Source: Diphasiastrum complanatum
Lineage: Eukaryota > Streptophyta > Lycopodiopsida > Lycopodiales > Lycopodiaceae
NCBI GenBank assembly: GCA_029204225.1
Contig: MU831861.1
Location: 1-64,000 of the forward strand
Reading direction: 5' to 3'
Length of the DNA: 64,000 nt
A program made the translations under genes and the position numbers. Below are positions 63,355 through 64,000 of the stretch, one piece after another. The notes under the pieces were generated by a model. That model was not told the origin of the DNA, did no database searches, and saw only the letters and a list, made by a program, of their open reading frames with translations. Every line of letters begins with the position of its first letter. Position 1 is the stretch's first letter.

Positions 63355-64000
63355 GACTTATCTCAATGGAACATTTAATTGTGCCAGGCACCATGAAATT
63401 TACGTAGACATCATATATGAGGTACCAAAAATCAGATTTTTTTCCCTTGAAAATAAGATACTACAAGAAATATCAATTGGATCTTAATGTATATCTCCAA
63501 AATGAAAGGATCCACTCTATTGTGGTTCAATGAAATCGTTCGAAATAGTCAAAAACATCCAAGACATTGCAAAAGGAGGCCAAGAAGGATGTTTGAAATG
63601 GAGACTTTAGGATCTTTACCTTACTTGAGGAAAATTCATATCCCAAAGCGACTATTTGGTGGTGCCTCATGTGGCTTAGTAGAAACCACCAATATATGCA
63701 TGGGTTTTCAAATAGAAAAGTAGGTAGTAATATGCGTGCAAGCATAGAAGAGAAGACAAAAATGTAGACAAGTAGTATAAAACGTTCATCTAATTGTTAT
63801 AATACATTATGATCTCTAAGAGTGTAGACACGGCCACATCATTGATTAAGATCTCATGTTCTTGTTGAATCCAAGCAATATTGAGCACTAGGAGATGGTG
63901 AATGTAAAAGTTATAAGGTACTTAAAAAGTACATTGGCAAGCATGGTGCAATATGAAGTGTTGAAGATTTGGAATGGGGTGAAGATAATGACAATAGGAA
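63355..64000. other. End of window, no recognised feature
   Basis: Short frames only (for example 63487-63723), with no family recognised. Confidence 0.4.

Overview
This is nuclear DNA of a vascular land plant. The evidence is intron-rich genes of plant-specific families (an ETO1-type BTB/TPR protein, plant subtilases with signal peptide, inhibitor and PA domains, and a plant-type NUP85), long AT-rich intergenic DNA, many decayed LTR retrotransposons (Ty1/copia and Ty3/gypsy), Helitron traces and long TA, GA, CT and CA microsatellites. The repeat load and large intergenic spaces would suit a big plant genome such as a fern or gymnosperm, but the species cannot be fixed from the sequence.

Layout. 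1-6.9 kb is transposon debris: GC-rich hairpins, broken Helitron helicase pieces, Helitron-like 3' termini beside (TA)n tracts, and a minus-strand copia gag/protease with primer-binding site and LTR. 7.1-10.5 kb is an ETO1-like gene (minus strand, four recognised coding exons) with a G-box cluster upstream. 13,365-18,308 is a Ty3/gypsy-type LTR element with both LTRs and a 5-bp target duplication. 19.7-23.7 kb holds the first eight exons of a subtilase (minus strand) without the catalytic-serine exons. 27.4-30.0 kb is a permuted copia (RNase H, then gag-protease-integrase). 34.4-36.1 kb is a decayed Ty3/gypsy element. 36,396-41,534 is the C-terminal half of NUP85 (plus strand, eleven exons). 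44.7-58.4 kb is a second, nearly identical copy of 14.2-27.9 kb, including the subtilase half. 58.45-59.03 kb looks like a copia 3' LTR. 60,990-62,668 holds the last three exons of a subtilase (catalytic serine and C-terminal domain, minus strand).

The main story is structural. A 13.7-kb block is present twice in direct orientation, 16.8 kb apart, with both breakpoints inside retrotransposons. Each copy carries a subtilase N-terminal half (487 codons, every splice site and phase intact). A C-terminal half (287 codons) with the complementary intron phase lies on the wrong side, upstream in the direction of transcription. Of the host genes, only the ETO1-like gene looks close to complete; its N-terminal exon or start codon is unresolved and one intron has an unusual AT donor. 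I found no tRNA or rRNA gene, no CRISPR array and no bacterial-type operon.
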